34,006 nucleotides of DNA from Myxococcales bacterium (lineage in GTDB: Bacteria > Myxococcota_A > Polyangia > Fen-1088): positions 1 through 34,006 of the forward strand of contig PMIX01000126.1 in the NCBI GenBank assembly GCA_003158395.1. The letters are read 5' to 3'. Numbering within the stretch: position 1 is the stretch's first letter; each line of letters begins with the position of its first letter. Made by a program: the position numbers and the translations under genes. Positions 1 to 9,354 of the stretch are shown here, piece after piece. A model generated the notes under the pieces. That model was given only the letters and a program-made list of their open reading frames with translations. It did no database searches and was not told where the DNA came from.

Positions 1-83
1 TGAATTTGAAGGGACGTCGGCTAGATAGCGTGTGTAGCTCAGGGCTACGTGGGGACAAAGGCAATCGAGATCTCGGAGGTGCG

Positions 84-938
84 ATGCGATCACTAGTATT
101 TCTGCTGGGCCTGCTGTGCAGCGCGAATGCTGCCGCTGTCGAAAAGTACGTTCTGGTTGAGTGGCCGCCGATGGAACTACGGCCTGCCGAGGAGGAGAAG
201 GTTCTGGCTGCAATCAGGGCGGGTATCAGGGCAGCGGGGTGCGAAGTGGCAATAGGGTGGGCGGGAGCGGGGGCAACGTGTACGACGTCAGTGTGCTGGA
301 AGGGCGTCGCAGTCGCGGCGAAAGCGACGGACGTCTTGGTGGTAACGGGTGAGTACAAGGACTTTGGGTGGCGCTTGGCGCTTGAACATAGGAGTGGCGC
401 AACCGGTGCGAGGATCGGAGGAGAGAAAGAGAACTGTGACACTTGCCCCTTCCCGTCGATGGTTGAACATGCGCGGGTAGCGGCGCAGCGGACGGCGGAA
501 TCGGGGCAGGTGGAAGCGCCCGCAGAGCCGATTCCGACCCCGACCGTATCTGCTGCGCCCCGTGCAACTAATCAACGGGCTTCAGGTGCTACCGAAGAAC
601 GGGTGGGCATCCCGCCGGCCGCCGTCGTTCAAGGCTCCAAGATGAATGGGACAGAGGGCAGCCCAACCTGGCCGATCTGGCTGATGGCCGGGGGTGGTGC
701 GGCGGTGTTGGGGGGAGGCGCGCTGTTGGTGATGAACGGGAGAGACTGGGGGTGTTCGGATACGCGAGGGGACTGTACGCGTCGATTCAAGACAATAACG
801 CCGGGATTGATCGTGGGGGGGGTAGGGGCTCTCGGGTTGGGCCTCGGGATTTGGCAGTACTTCAGCTCAGGAAACGACGGGGCACGGGTCGCACTGTGGT
901 TGGGGCCCAATAGTGTTGCGCTCGCAGGAGGGTTCTAG
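84..938 (+). CDS. Exported protein with C-terminal membrane segments, unknown function
   Basis: The ORF track starts at base 6, but an ATG at 84 follows a strong GGAGGT ribosome site and begins a clean signal peptide (MRSLVFLLGLLCSANAAAV), so I choose that start (284 aa). The mature N-terminal half is a compact domain with four or more cysteines, including CDTC, and the pattern of a basic helix followed by beta strands. A Pro/Ala/Thr-rich linker follows, then two hydrophobic stretches near the C-terminus (WPIWLMAGGGAAVLGGGALLV and GLIVGGVGALGLGLGIW). This layout, a small periplasmic domain tethered by C-terminal membrane helices, is common among uncharacterised myxobacterial envelope proteins. 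The stop lies two bases before the start of the next gene, so the two are probably co-transcribed. No enzymatic motif was recognised. Confidence 0.8.
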   Translation: MRSLVFLLGLLCSANAAAVEKYVLVEWPPMELRPAEEEKVLAAIRAGIRAAGCEVAIGWAGAGATCTTSVCWKGVAVAAKATDVLVVTGEYKDFGWRLALEHRSGATGARIGGEKENCDTCPFPSMVEHARVAAQRTAESGQVEAPAEPIPTPTVSAAPRATNQRASGATEERVGIPPAAVVQGSKMNGTEGSPTWPIWLMAGGGAAVLGGGALLVMNGRDWGCSDTRGDCTRRFKTITPGLIVGGVGALGLGLGIWQYFSSGNDGARVALWLGPNSVALAGGF

Positions 939-940
939 GA

Positions 941-3700
941 ATGCGACAGATAGCTTTGCTGGTCTCGGTGATGGGGGTCCTCGGCGGGTGCAACTGGTTG
1001 ACGGAACTGAAGTCAGGACGGTGCGACAAGACGAGCGACTGCCGGGCAGGGGAGGTGTGCGACGAGCGTCAGTTTTGTGTCTGCGCAGGGCCCAATTGTG
1101 GGGATGGGGGCTCCCGCGACGTGAGCGGCCCAGCAACCATAGACGGAGCGGAGGCAAGGGAAAGCGGCGTCTCTTCCGACACGACGGCCGACGCGAGTGG
1201 CGTCTCCTCCGACACGACGGCCGATGCGAGTGGCGTCTCCGCGGACACGGCGGCCGGCGCGAGTATTGACGGGGCCACGGGCGACGCGAGCGCCGATGCC
1301 ACTGCCGATATGGTGCAGCCAGGGTGCAAAGTGAACGGGGATTGCTCGGATGCTCGACCGGCGTGCAGCGGCGGTGTTTGCGTGGAGTGCGCGACTTCCC
1401 CTGACTGCAAGAACCCAGGTAAGGCCGTGTGCGTAGCCAACGCTTGTGTGGAGTGCGGGGCCGTGGGTGACTGCAAAGATCCGGCGCGGGCGTTTTGCGT
1501 GGCGGGTGCCTGTGTGGGTTGCGACAAAGCCGGAGCGACTGCTTGTGCCGGGTTGCTGTGTGCGCCTGCGGACACCGCTGGCGTTGGTGGGCAGTGCGTG
1601 AAGTGTCTCACCAGTGCCGGCTGCTCGGGTGCCACGCCGATCTGCTCGGGCAACGCGTGCACCGCCTGCACCGCGGCCAGCCAGTGCCTCGCCAAGAACC
1701 CCACCGCACCGGCTTGTTCCGCCGGCGGGACCTGCGTCCAGTGCACGGACAACAGCACCTGCTCGGGGACGACCCCGGTGTGCGACACCACGACGAACAA
1801 GTGCGTCCAGTGTACGGACAACACGAGCTGTTCGGGTGCCACGCCGATCTGCTCGGGCAACGCGTGCACCGCCTGCACCGCGGCCAGCCAGTGCCTCGCC
1901 AAGAACCCCACCGCACCGGCTTGTTCCGCCAGCGGGACCTGCGTCCAGTGCGCGGACAACACCACCTGCTCGGGTACCACCCCGGTGTGTGACACCACGA
2001 CGAACAGGTGCGTCCAGTGCACGGACAACACGAGATGTTCGGGCGCCACGCCGATCTGCTCGGGTAACGTATGCACCGCCTGCACCGCAGCCAGCCAGTG
2101 TGCTGCCAAGAACCCCGCCGCGCCGGCTTGTTCCGCCAGCGGCGCGTGCGTCCAGTGCACGGACAACACCACCTGCTCGGGTACCACCCCGGTGTGCGAC
2201 ACCACAACGAACAGGTGCGTCCAGTGCCTCACTAGCGCCGGCTGCTCGGGCGCCACGCCGATCTGCTCGGGCAACGTGTGCGCCGCCTGCACCGCGGCTA
2301 GCCAGTGCGCTGCCAAGAGCCCCGCCGCTTCAGCGTGTTCCGCCACCGGGACGTGCGTCCAGTGTACCGACAACAGCACCTGCTCGGGTACCATGCCGGT
2401 GTGCGACATCACGACGAACAAGTGCGTCCAGTGCCTCACCAGCGTCGGCTGCTCGGGCGCCACGCCCATCTGCTCGGCGAACGTGTGTGCCGCCTGCACC
2501 GCGGCTAGCGACTGTGCTGCCAAGAACCCCGCCGCCCCGGCCTGTTCCGCCAGCGGGGCGTGCGTCCAGTGCACGGACAACACCACCTGCTCGGGTACCA
2601 CGCCCATCTGCTCGGCGAATGTGTGCACCGGCTGCACCGCGGCTAGTCAGTGTGCTGCCAAGAGCCCCACCGCTCCAGCGTGTTCCGCCAGCGGCACGTG
2701 TGTCCAGTGCACGGACAACACCACCTGCTCGGGTACCACGTCGGTATGCGACGCCACGACGAACAAGTGTGTCCAGTGCCTCACCAGCGCCGGCTGCTCG
2801 GGCGCCACGCCCATCTGTTCGGCGAACGTGTGCACCGCCTGCACCGCGGCTAGCCAGTGTCTCGCCAAGAACCCCGCCGCCCCGGCTTGTTCCGCCAGCG
2901 GGACGTGCGTGCAGTGCACCGACGACACCACCTGTTCCGGTAGCACACCCGTCTGCGCGACCGCAACCAACACTTGTCGCGGCTGCACCGCGGACACGGA
3001 GTGCTCCAGTCGTGGTCCCGGCGTGTGCATGAGCCACCAGGATGCCCGCTGCGCCTCCGATGCTGAGACGGCCGTCGTCATCGCTGGAGGCTCCCTGCCG
3101 AGTGTGGCCAGCCTGGCGGGCAAGGACCTGGTGGTCGTGCGCGGTACGGCATCCGGCACCCTGGTCTGGGCGCTCTCCGGCCCGCAGATGAGTATCGTGG
3201 GTCAGAACAGCGGCACCATCACCGGGGCTGGGGCAGGGAGCGCGGCGGTGCATGTCACCGGCGGCGACCTCTATATGAGGGGCCTCACGATCACCGGTGG
3301 CTCGCCTGGGCTCTGGGCAGATGGGGGGGCAGTCGTGCGCCTCGACCATGTCGACGTCACCAACAACACCGCCGGCGGCATCCTACTCGACGGGGCAGGC
3401 TTCGACATACGGAACACGACGGTCAGGGGGAATGGCCCGAACATAGCCGGCTCATCGGCCTTCGGCGGCATGCTCATCCAAAACGTGCCAACCTCGACCG
3501 CAGTGCCGAAGTCCCTGGCACTGTTTACGGTGACCTCGAACCAGCAGATTGGTGTGGCGTGTGCCTCGGGTACGGCCTCTCTCTTGAACCCCACGCCTAC
3601 AAGCGCGCTTGTATCCGGCAATACCGGCGGTGACATTGCCGGTACCTGCGGCTTCACCTCCTGCGCCACCGCCAGCACCACGTGCGGGGCCCAGCCATGA
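941..3700 (+). CDS. Large Cys-rich repeat lipoprotein with C-terminal beta-helix-like domain
   Basis: 919 aa, started by an ATG preceded by GCAGGAGGG and only two bases after the previous stop. The N-terminus has a signal peptide ending in a lipobox (VLGGC), so it is a predicted lipoprotein. A Ser/Asp/Thr/Ala-rich linker contains three copies of an 11-residue unit (GVSSDTTADAS). From about residue 125 to 690 the protein is built of short Cys modules of the form CxxC-x5-C-x6-C, organised into a 69-residue higher-order repeat. The last 220 residues lack this pattern and read as stacked short beta rungs (DLYMRGLTITGG, VVRLDHVDVTNN), like a right-handed parallel beta helix as in pectin-lyase-like folds. 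I infer a surface protein. The repeated modules resemble the Cys-rich repeats of other myxobacterial lipoproteins. The function is unknown, and no catalytic residues can be named. Confidence 0.85.
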   Translation: MRQIALLVSVMGVLGGCNWLTELKSGRCDKTSDCRAGEVCDERQFCVCAGPNCGDGGSRDVSGPATIDGAEARESGVSSDTTADASGVSSDTTADASGVSADTAAGASIDGATGDASADATADMVQPGCKVNGDCSDARPACSGGVCVECATSPDCKNPGKAVCVANACVECGAVGDCKDPARAFCVAGACVGCDKAGATACAGLLCAPADTAGVGGQCVKCLTSAGCSGATPICSGNACTACTAASQCLAKNPTAPACSAGGTCVQCTDNSTCSGTTPVCDTTTNKCVQCTDNTSCSGATPICSGNACTACTAASQCLAKNPTAPACSASGTCVQCADNTTCSGTTPVCDTTTNRCVQCTDNTRCSGATPICSGNVCTACTAASQCAAKNPAAPACSASGACVQCTDNTTCSGTTPVCDTTTNRCVQCLTSAGCSGATPICSGNVCAACTAASQCAAKSPAASACSATGTCVQCTDNSTCSGTMPVCDITTNKCVQCLTSVGCSGATPICSANVCAACTAASDCAAKNPAAPACSASGACVQCTDNTTCSGTTPICSANVCTGCTAASQCAAKSPTAPACSASGTCVQCTDNTTCSGTTSVCDATTNKCVQCLTSAGCSGATPICSANVCTACTAASQCLAKNPAAPACSASGTCVQCTDDTTCSGSTPVCATATNTCRGCTADTECSSRGPGVCMSHQDARCASDAETAVVIAGGSLPSVASLAGKDLVVVRGTASGTLVWALSGPQMSIVGQNSGTITGAGAGSAAVHVTGGDLYMRGLTITGGSPGLWADGGAVVRLDHVDVTNNTAGGILLDGAGFDIRNTTVRGNGPNIAGSSAFGGMLIQNVPTSTAVPKSLALFTVTSNQQIGVACASGTASLLNPTPTSALVSGNTGGDIAGTCGFTSCATASTTCGAQP
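1595..2970 (+). repeat. Tandem 207-bp (69-aa) coding repeat, with one 138-bp unit
   Basis: Within the Cys-rich lipoprotein gene the phrase encoding CVQC recurs at about 1734, 1941, 2148, 2355, 2562, 2700 and 2907. The spacing is 207 bp throughout except for 138 bp between 2562 and 2700. Each 207-bp unit encodes three Cys modules of about 23, 21 and 25 residues. The 138-bp unit lacks exactly one 69-bp module yet stays in frame. Sequence identity between units is high but not complete, so the array has both expanded and diverged. It is a coding minisatellite, not a CRISPR, because units abut with no spacers and are under clear codon constraint. Confidence 0.9.
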
Positions 3701-3741
3701 GGCGCCTCCGGCGGTAGCCCGGAACAGATGTATCCTCGGGG

Positions 3742-4002
3742 TCAGGGGACGGCCACACAGTAGAGAACGCCCAGATCGTTGCCGAAGCTATCGGTGCCAC
3801 CGCAGGGAGCCGTGATCCCGTTCCACCAACCGGAGGCGACCGTGTCGACAATTCCTTGCACTCCCGCGCGAGAAACTGAAGAAATACTCGGGCTGAGAAT
3901 GTGCCCCGAAATCTCGCCTGCGGGCCCGGGCTGAGTGGCCGCTTGGTTGGCAAGACAGGGCCCGTTTCGCCTCGCCCTACGACACAGGCGTGATGACCCA
4001 GA
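3742..4002 (-). pseudogene. Possible C-terminal gene remnant in the 3.70-4.10 kb intergenic stretch
   Basis: The gap between the repeat lipoprotein and the TPR membrane protein has no ORF with a good start. On the minus strand an open frame of 87 codons, ending in TGA at 3742-3744, reads plausibly as a protein C-terminus (GITAPCGGTDSFGNDLGVLY followed by CVAVP). A second minus-strand frame ending at TAG 3977-3979 finishes with a similar pattern (TDDLGIVWVITPVS). The two endings share D-L-G-(I/V)-x-(W/Y)-x-(I/V/A), which suggests two decayed tandem copies of one gene end. No start codon or ribosome site is evident. Chance open frames in GC-rich DNA remain a real alternative. Confidence 0.3.
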
Positions 4003-4095
4003 CTATCCCCAGGTCGTCAGTCTGTGAATGCGATACCGTGCACGCCGGAGTGCCTACGCGCCCATGCCAGGCGCGTGGTGTATCCCGGACCCTGG

Positions 4096-5790
4096 CTAGG
4101 GTACCGCCTGTTGCCCGTCACCAGCCGCGCTGGCATAGGTCTCGGCAATCATTCGCTCCACCTTGGCCCAGCCGGGATGAAGCCGAAGCGCCTCTTTCCA
4201 AACAGCGATGGCCTGGGCTGGACGCCCATTGGCTTTCAACGCAGCTGCGAGGTTCGCCCGCACACTGGCGTTTCTGGGCAGCAGTCGCACGGCGACTTTC
4301 AGCTCCTCGACCGCCTCGGCGCTTCGACCCACCCGCAACAACACCGCCCCAAGATTGTTGTGCTGCTGGGGCTCAGTCGGCGCAATGCGGATGGCTGCCT
4401 GGTAATGGCCGATGGCTTCGTCAGGCCGGCCGTGGTCCTTCGCGTAGACCGCCAGATTGAACTCGGCCATCCAGGCGTCGGGGTTTCTTTGCAGGGTGTG
4501 TTGGAAGAGCGCCTCATAGTCGTGAAAGGCAGCGCACTGACGTGCACTACGGGCCGCAAGCAGTGCGAGCAAGAGCCCCGCGACCAAGCGAGCGGCAGGG
4601 ATCGGCCGGCGCCCGAACCGTCTGGTCAGCGCCCATAGGGCCGAGGCGCAAAGAGCAATCGGGCCCATGCTGGCCAGGTACTGAAAATGATCCTGGACGT
4701 AGGAAAATCGGTGATAGGCGACGGTGAAGAATCCCAGTGCCGGCGCGATGGTCAAGGTGTAGCAAGACAACGCCACCAGAGGACCCCAGCCGACCCGGCG
4801 GCCGAGTCTGATCGCCGCGGCAAGGACCAGCACAACCGCAGCAGGAAAGACATACTGCCACCAGACGGCCCCGTCGATGTGCCAGCGCGGGTACACGAAC
4901 ATCAACTCCGCTGGCCAAAGTAGCTTGCCCAGATAGAAGATAAAAGCCCGGCCCGCAATCAGGAACCGGTCCAGCCAAGGATAGGTCCAGTCGGCGTTCA
5001 CATGGGTCTGCTCGATCCACGCTGTGATGGTGCTGGCGAGCGCTCCCAGCACGAAAAAGGGGACCAACGCAGCGGCTGACCGTCTCCAACCCCGCGGTCG
5101 TTTCCACAGCAGCACGACCAGCAGAGCCGCAGGCAAGGTGGCAACCGCGGTCTTGCTCAGCAGCGCCAGGCCGAAAAGCAAGAGGGCCAGCGCGCGCCAA
5201 AGCGACGGTCGCACCAGCGGGCGCTGGCCTTGGGCGGGAGCTACGCCAATCCCGGCGGCACGCAAGAAGGCCAAAGCGGCCGCAAGATAGAGGACGCCCG
5301 CAAGCACGTTCTTGCGTTCGGTGATCCACGCTACCGACTCAACGTGCACGGGGTGAACGGCAAACAAGGCGGCAGCAAGCCACGCCGCCGGAATTGCAAG
5401 GGCGCGCAACACGCGCCAAAACAGGAACGCGACGCCCGCATGCAAGAGGATGTTGTCGAGGTGGTACGGGAAGGGGTTCAGGCCGAAGAGCCGGTATTCC
5501 ACCCAGAAGCTGGTGTGGGTCAGCGGGTAGTATTGCTGGTTGGCCAGCAGGTCGCTCCAGATGCGAAGCAATCCGTCCACGCTCCTCAGCGTGAAGTTGT
5601 TGGTCACATTGTCGTCGTCGTCCCAGACGAAGCCCCCGCCCAGCGCGGGGAAATAGGCCGCCAAGACCAGCGCGCCGATCGCCAAGGCCCCCATCGCGCG
5701 CGGATGCGAGTGCAAAGAAGTGCGGCAGGCGTGGACGGTTCGGTCCCAGACAGCGCGGAGACGAAACCAAGGACGAGCCAGATTGTCCAT
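4096..5790 (-). CDS. TMTC-like multi-pass membrane protein with C-terminal TPR repeats
   Basis: 564 aa, ATG start with GGGAGG upstream on the minus strand. The first 420 residues are strongly hydrophobic with about ten membrane segments. The first periplasmic loop carries WDDDDNV, matching the acidic motif of GT-C glycosyltransferases and of TMTC-type proteins. The stretch HPVHVESVAWITERKNVLAG is the second conserved signature of this family. The last 120 residues contain about three tetratricopeptide repeats (DAWMAEFNLAVYAKDHGRPDEAI and following units). Family members are proposed mannosyl- or other sugar transferases, but the bacterial ones are not assigned substrates. I infer an inner-membrane protein acting on lipid-linked or protein-linked glycans. 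It sits alone, with no glycan genes beside it. Confidence 0.85.
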   Translation of the reverse strand: MDNLARPWFRLRAVWDRTVHACRTSLHSHPRAMGALAIGALVLAAYFPALGGGFVWDDDDNVTNNFTLRSVDGLLRIWSDLLANQQYYPLTHTSFWVEYRLFGLNPFPYHLDNILLHAGVAFLFWRVLRALAIPAAWLAAALFAVHPVHVESVAWITERKNVLAGVLYLAAALAFLRAAGIGVAPAQGQRPLVRPSLWRALALLLFGLALLSKTAVATLPAALLVVLLWKRPRGWRRSAAALVPFFVLGALASTITAWIEQTHVNADWTYPWLDRFLIAGRAFIFYLGKLLWPAELMFVYPRWHIDGAVWWQYVFPAAVVLVLAAAIRLGRRVGWGPLVALSCYTLTIAPALGFFTVAYHRFSYVQDHFQYLASMGPIALCASALWALTRRFGRRPIPAARLVAGLLLALLAARSARQCAAFHDYEALFQHTLQRNPDAWMAEFNLAVYAKDHGRPDEAIGHYQAAIRIAPTEPQQHNNLGAVLLRVGRSAEAVEELKVAVRLLPRNASVRANLAAALKANGRPAQAIAVWKEALRLHPGWAKVERMIAETYASAAGDGQQAVP

Positions 5791-5927
5791 ACCGGGCGGA
5801 GCCTCCCTATTGCCAGTCCAGCTTCGGGTGCGAGGCTATCTCACCGTATGGTCCAGCATGTAGATTTTGGCCGAGCTCTCTTGCAGGTAGAAGATCGTCA
5901 GAAAGTCGAACGATGGAATGGCTGCCC

Positions 5928-7979
5928 TCAGCGCACGCAACGAACATCGTTCTTGCTGGTCATGGCGTCGTAGCCCGTAGTGCCGTCGTAGAAAGAGACC
6001 CCCGTCGCGTTGGACGTCGAGTCGGCCACCACAGAGGCAGACCAGAAAAACCAGCTGGGTGTCCCGGGTAGAAAAGCGTTCGGGTCCATCAAAGGAGCGC
6101 TCGCTTGCGAGTAGTCGACGATGGTCTGTAGCTCCTTGCCTGTCGGAAGGCGCCAGCCTGTGCCTCCAAGGCTCGCGCCTAGGCTGGCACAGTAGGTTTT
6201 GGCGTCAGCCCAAGAATAGGGAGTCGGGGGAGTCTGTTGCCAGGTCAGTTTGCTCTTCGTGTCGTAGACGGTTCCGCTGCCGGTTCCGCCAGCGGTCACA
6301 ACGTACTGTCCGGCCGGAGCGCTGGCGTCAGCCGGGGTTGGCGAGGCGACCGCCCGCACACAACGAACGTTATACGGAGAGGATACGTCCCAGCTCTCCG
6401 CGCCGCCGCTATAGAAGGTGACGTACCGCGCCTTGGATGCTGATCCGGCCACCGCAGTCGAGGACCAAAACGAAGCCGCCGGCGTCGAGGGGAAATATGT
6501 GCCGTTGATGCTTGGGATGACCTGCCCGAGGTCCACGATGGACACAAGCTCGATGATCGACGGGAGGCGCCAGTCGCTGTGGCCGGCGAGGGCCAGCGTC
6601 GGGCAGGTGGCAACCGCCTGCGACCAGGTGTACTTGGTCGCGGTCGATACTGCCTGCTGCCACATAAGGCCGGTGACGTTGTCGGTGACCGTGCCGTCGT
6701 TGTTGTCCGTGTAGCTCTCGAGGTTGGGTGCGCCAGCGGTCACGTCCGCTTGACTATTGGGCATCGGCCACCCGACCCAGTTGGGATCGAAGCAGGTTAC
6801 CTGGGGCCCGCAAACCAGCCCAGTTGAACAGGTTGTGGTGGCTGTGATCGCAGTACAACCGTTAGCTCCAAGCGTGCACGTCCCGAGGCTCGTGCCCGAA
6901 AAACACGCTGTTGCCCCAGTCGTACAAGCGTTCGTGCAACAGGATGCCGAGCCAGCCGCGCCACCGCAGGCTCCGTTGGTGCATGTCGAGGTGGTGCAGA
7001 CGGTGCAGCCATTGGTCCCGACGGTACATGTCTGAAGGCTCGTACTCGACAGACACGTCATCCCAGCCGCACCAGCGTTTGTGCAGCACGATGCCGCACC
7101 GGCGGCGCCGCTGCAAGCTCCATTGGTACAAGTGGCAGCCGATGATTGGTAGAAGCAGGCCTGCGAATCTTGCGAGCAGGAGGCCAGGGTCGATCCGCTG
7201 GTGCACGTACCTCCGAGTGAACTGCACACGGGATCCGTCTTGCACGTGCATTTGGCTGTCCCGCTCGGCCCAGTACAGGTCTGATGTGCCCCGCACGCGA
7301 CAACCGTGCTCCACTGTCCATTCGTACAAGTCTGAACGCCGTTGGTCGAACACTGAGTGGCGCCTTCCTGGCAGACCGCCACCGTTCCACCTGTGCCCAG
7401 GGAGCCACCCGTGCCGACGAAGCCTCCGCTTCCGGCAGTCCCACCCGTGCTCGTCGTTCCTCCAGAGGTTGTCGTCGCACCACCTAGGGCGATTGCGCCG
7501 CCCGCGCGGCTATCGACGAGTGCATCGATCACCGGTTGGCCACCGCCGCTGGCACCACCAACAAGCACGGGCGCATCGATGGCGTCCGTGCCACCTGCGG
7601 CCCTGGGGGCGTCAGCTGCAGTCGTGCCGCCAGCCCCGCCCGTGCCGATCGTTCCACCTGCCCCGGCGGGGGCATCTGTCTTCTCATCGACGCTGCCGCC
7701 GGCCGAGGGCTGGCCGCCCGCGCCACCGGAGCCTCCACCCACCCCCCCGGTCGTGATCGCACCACCGCCGACCGATATTCCCGCGTCTTCGCTCTCTCCT
7801 CCCATGCCGGCATAGCTTCCCAGGCTCGTGCTGCCCGCGCCGCCTGTGCCACCCGGGCCGCCAGACGCGACAGCGTCGGCAGCACCGAAATTTGGAGGCA
7901 CAACGCCGGTACATCCCAGCGCGCAAATGGCGAGAAGGCAGACAGGGATTCGAATGGAGAGCAGGACCGGTTTCGTCAT
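5928..7979 (-). CDS. Lipoprotein with Cys-rich middle and two DUF1566-like domains
   Basis: The track ORF begins at 8030, but the ATG at 7979 opens a clean lipoprotein signal (MTKPVLLSIRIPVCLLAICA then LGC), so I use 7979 (683 aa). A Gly/Thr/Ser/Ala-rich low-complexity linker of about 180 residues follows. A Cys-rich segment comes next with modules such as CTNGACGGAAGSASCCTNAC. The C-terminal 280 residues hold two copies of the DUF1566 (Lcl C-terminal) fold: LMWQQAV, WRLPSIIELVSIVD, FWSSTAV, VRCVR in the first, and LTWQQTP, WRLPTGKELQTIVDY, FFWSASVV, VRCVR in the second. DUF1566 proteins are mostly surface or lectin-like with no established enzyme activity. Tandem DUF1566 on a lipoprotein suggests a surface adhesin or binding protein. 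The gene is divergent from the next one. Confidence 0.85.
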   Translation of the reverse strand: MTKPVLLSIRIPVCLLAICALGCTGVVPPNFGAADAVASGGPGGTGGAGSTSLGSYAGMGGESEDAGISVGGGAITTGGVGGGSGGAGGQPSAGGSVDEKTDAPAGAGGTIGTGGAGGTTAADAPRAAGGTDAIDAPVLVGGASGGGQPVIDALVDSRAGGAIALGGATTTSGGTTSTGGTAGSGGFVGTGGSLGTGGTVAVCQEGATQCSTNGVQTCTNGQWSTVVACGAHQTCTGPSGTAKCTCKTDPVCSSLGGTCTSGSTLASCSQDSQACFYQSSAATCTNGACSGAAGAASCCTNAGAAGMTCLSSTSLQTCTVGTNGCTVCTTSTCTNGACGGAAGSASCCTNACTTGATACFSGTSLGTCTLGANGCTAITATTTCSTGLVCGPQVTCFDPNWVGWPMPNSQADVTAGAPNLESYTDNNDGTVTDNVTGLMWQQAVSTATKYTWSQAVATCPTLALAGHSDWRLPSIIELVSIVDLGQVIPSINGTYFPSTPAASFWSSTAVAGSASKARYVTFYSGGAESWDVSSPYNVRCVRAVASPTPADASAPAGQYVVTAGGTGSGTVYDTKSKLTWQQTPPTPYSWADAKTYCASLGASLGGTGWRLPTGKELQTIVDYSQASAPLMDPNAFLPGTPSWFFWSASVVADSTSNATGVSFYDGTTGYDAMTSKNDVRCVR

Positions 7980-8307
7980 TCCATGACCTAGTTGGGTGGT
8001 GTCGGTTCTCGAGATGGGAAAAGATACCACCGTCTAGAGGGGCAAGAGACGGTTCAGGCTTCCCGAGATCGACGATCAGACCAGGACCCGCGTCGTTGTG
8101 GATCCGTTTTCCTGGGCAAGCCGGAGCGTGTCAACGCAGCCGGCCCGGGTGCCGCGACCGCCTTCCCCGGGTACACGGGTTCCATTCCACGCCTGTGCTC
8201 GTCTGCTACCCTGGGGCCACCACGCTTACGGTGCCCGTGGCTCTCCGCCCCAAAAGGTTGACCCGCGCAGGTGCTTGTGTGACTCCTAGTCTTGTGGAGG
8301 TGGACTC

Positions 8308-9354
8308 ATGAACGCACCCCGACGCAAAACCGGCCCTGTCAGTTTCGGTCCGCGTCCCTGCAGGACTTTGGCCGCGCTGCACGCACTCGCGCCCCTGCTC
8401 TTGTTGGGCTGCACGGCGCGGACTCCGCTCCGGTCTTCCACAGGAAACCCCTCGGAGCCAGATGACACCCTTGACACCGGGGGACAGATTGGCGTGGGCG
8501 CGGCAGGATCGGGCGGCGGGAACGCCGCGGGCGCTGCAGGCAAGGGGAGCGCGGGGGGGGCAGGGGGACCCTCATCGAGCGGAGGAACCCCTGGCCTGGC
8601 TGGGGCGAAGGGAGGTGCGACTACTGGCACCGCGGGTAGCGGCGGCGCCTCGTCCGCAGGTGGCATGACGATCTCCAGCGGAGGCCGCACGGCAAGCGGG
8701 GGAGCAACCTCGACGGTCGGTGGTGCGACAACGAACAGAGGCGGCTCGTCGGCCGGCGGAACCAGAGCCACCGGCGGCAGCTCGCCTGTTGGTGGTAGCG
8801 TAGCAACCGGCGGGACAACAGCGCCCGGTGCCCCTGCGATCAATGACAGCGGCTATGTGAAGGTGTCTGCGGGCACGACCATTCTGGCCGGATTCGTCAC
8901 ATCCGCTGAGGGCGGCTCCGGATCTTCGATTGCGTTGACCTACGGACCGACATCTTTCTGCGCGTCGGGCACGGTAGGTATGAATGGTACCTACAGTTCC
9001 TGGGCCAATGCAGGATTCAGCGTCAACCAAGACCCATCGGGCGCGAGTGGATCTTCAAGTCCGCTGGTGCTCTCGGGCAGCACATTTTCTGTCAGCTACG
9101 TCAACAATGGCGGGTCTCCGCTGAGATTTCAGCTCTTTGATGGCAGTGACTATTGGTGCTACCAGCTGCCGCTCTCGACTGGCGCTACTACGAAAACGAT
9201 TCCATTTGCGAGTCTGAACACCCAGTGCTGGAGCAATGGTGGGAGCTCGTTTGCATCTGGCACTCCCATTACGTCGGTACAACTTCTCGTGCCAGGTAGC
9301 AACACCAGCGCTACGCCTTTCGACTTCTGCTTCCTGGGGCTGACCGTCCAGTAG
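8308..9354 (+). CDS. Lipoprotein with Gly-rich linker and C-terminal beta-rich domain
   Basis: 348 aa, ATG preceded by GTGGAGGTGG. The signal peptide is long, and the lipobox is LLLLGC at about residue 33. Residues 50-175 are a GGTxxxGG-type linker. The C-terminal 170 residues (from about PAINDSGYVKVSAGTTILAG) are beta-rich, with paired aromatic residues and cysteines (DYWCYQLPLS, NTQCWSNGG, FDFCFLGLTVQ). That layout is reminiscent of galactose-binding or carbohydrate-binding modules, but no family can be assigned with certainty. The protein is probably outer-membrane anchored and surface exposed. It shares its architecture (lipobox plus Gly-rich stalk plus globular head) with several other genes in the window. 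Confidence 0.8.
   Translation: MNAPRRKTGPVSFGPRPCRTLAALHALAPLLLLGCTARTPLRSSTGNPSEPDDTLDTGGQIGVGAAGSGGGNAAGAAGKGSAGGAGGPSSSGGTPGLAGAKGGATTGTAGSGGASSAGGMTISSGGRTASGGATSTVGGATTNRGGSSAGGTRATGGSSPVGGSVATGGTTAPGAPAINDSGYVKVSAGTTILAGFVTSAEGGSGSSIALTYGPTSFCASGTVGMNGTYSSWANAGFSVNQDPSGASGSSSPLVLSGSTFSVSYVNNGGSPLRFQLFDGSDYWCYQLPLSTGATTKTIPFASLNTQCWSNGGSSFASGTPITSVQLLVPGSNTSATPFDFCFLGLTVQ

Noticed and set aside
1069-2637. Minus-strand ORF of 522 codons
   Set aside because: It mirrors the repeat on the other strand, has repeat-driven composition, and has no plausible signal or start. The plus-strand gene explains the region.
1595-2970. A possible CRISPR-like array
   Set aside because: Units of 207 bp abut without unique spacers and encode a conserved Cys-rich protein in one frame.
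1614-3032. Plus-strand ORF of 472 codons rich in Arg/Ala/Pro
   Set aside because: It is an alternate frame of the Cys-rich repeat gene with no start site.
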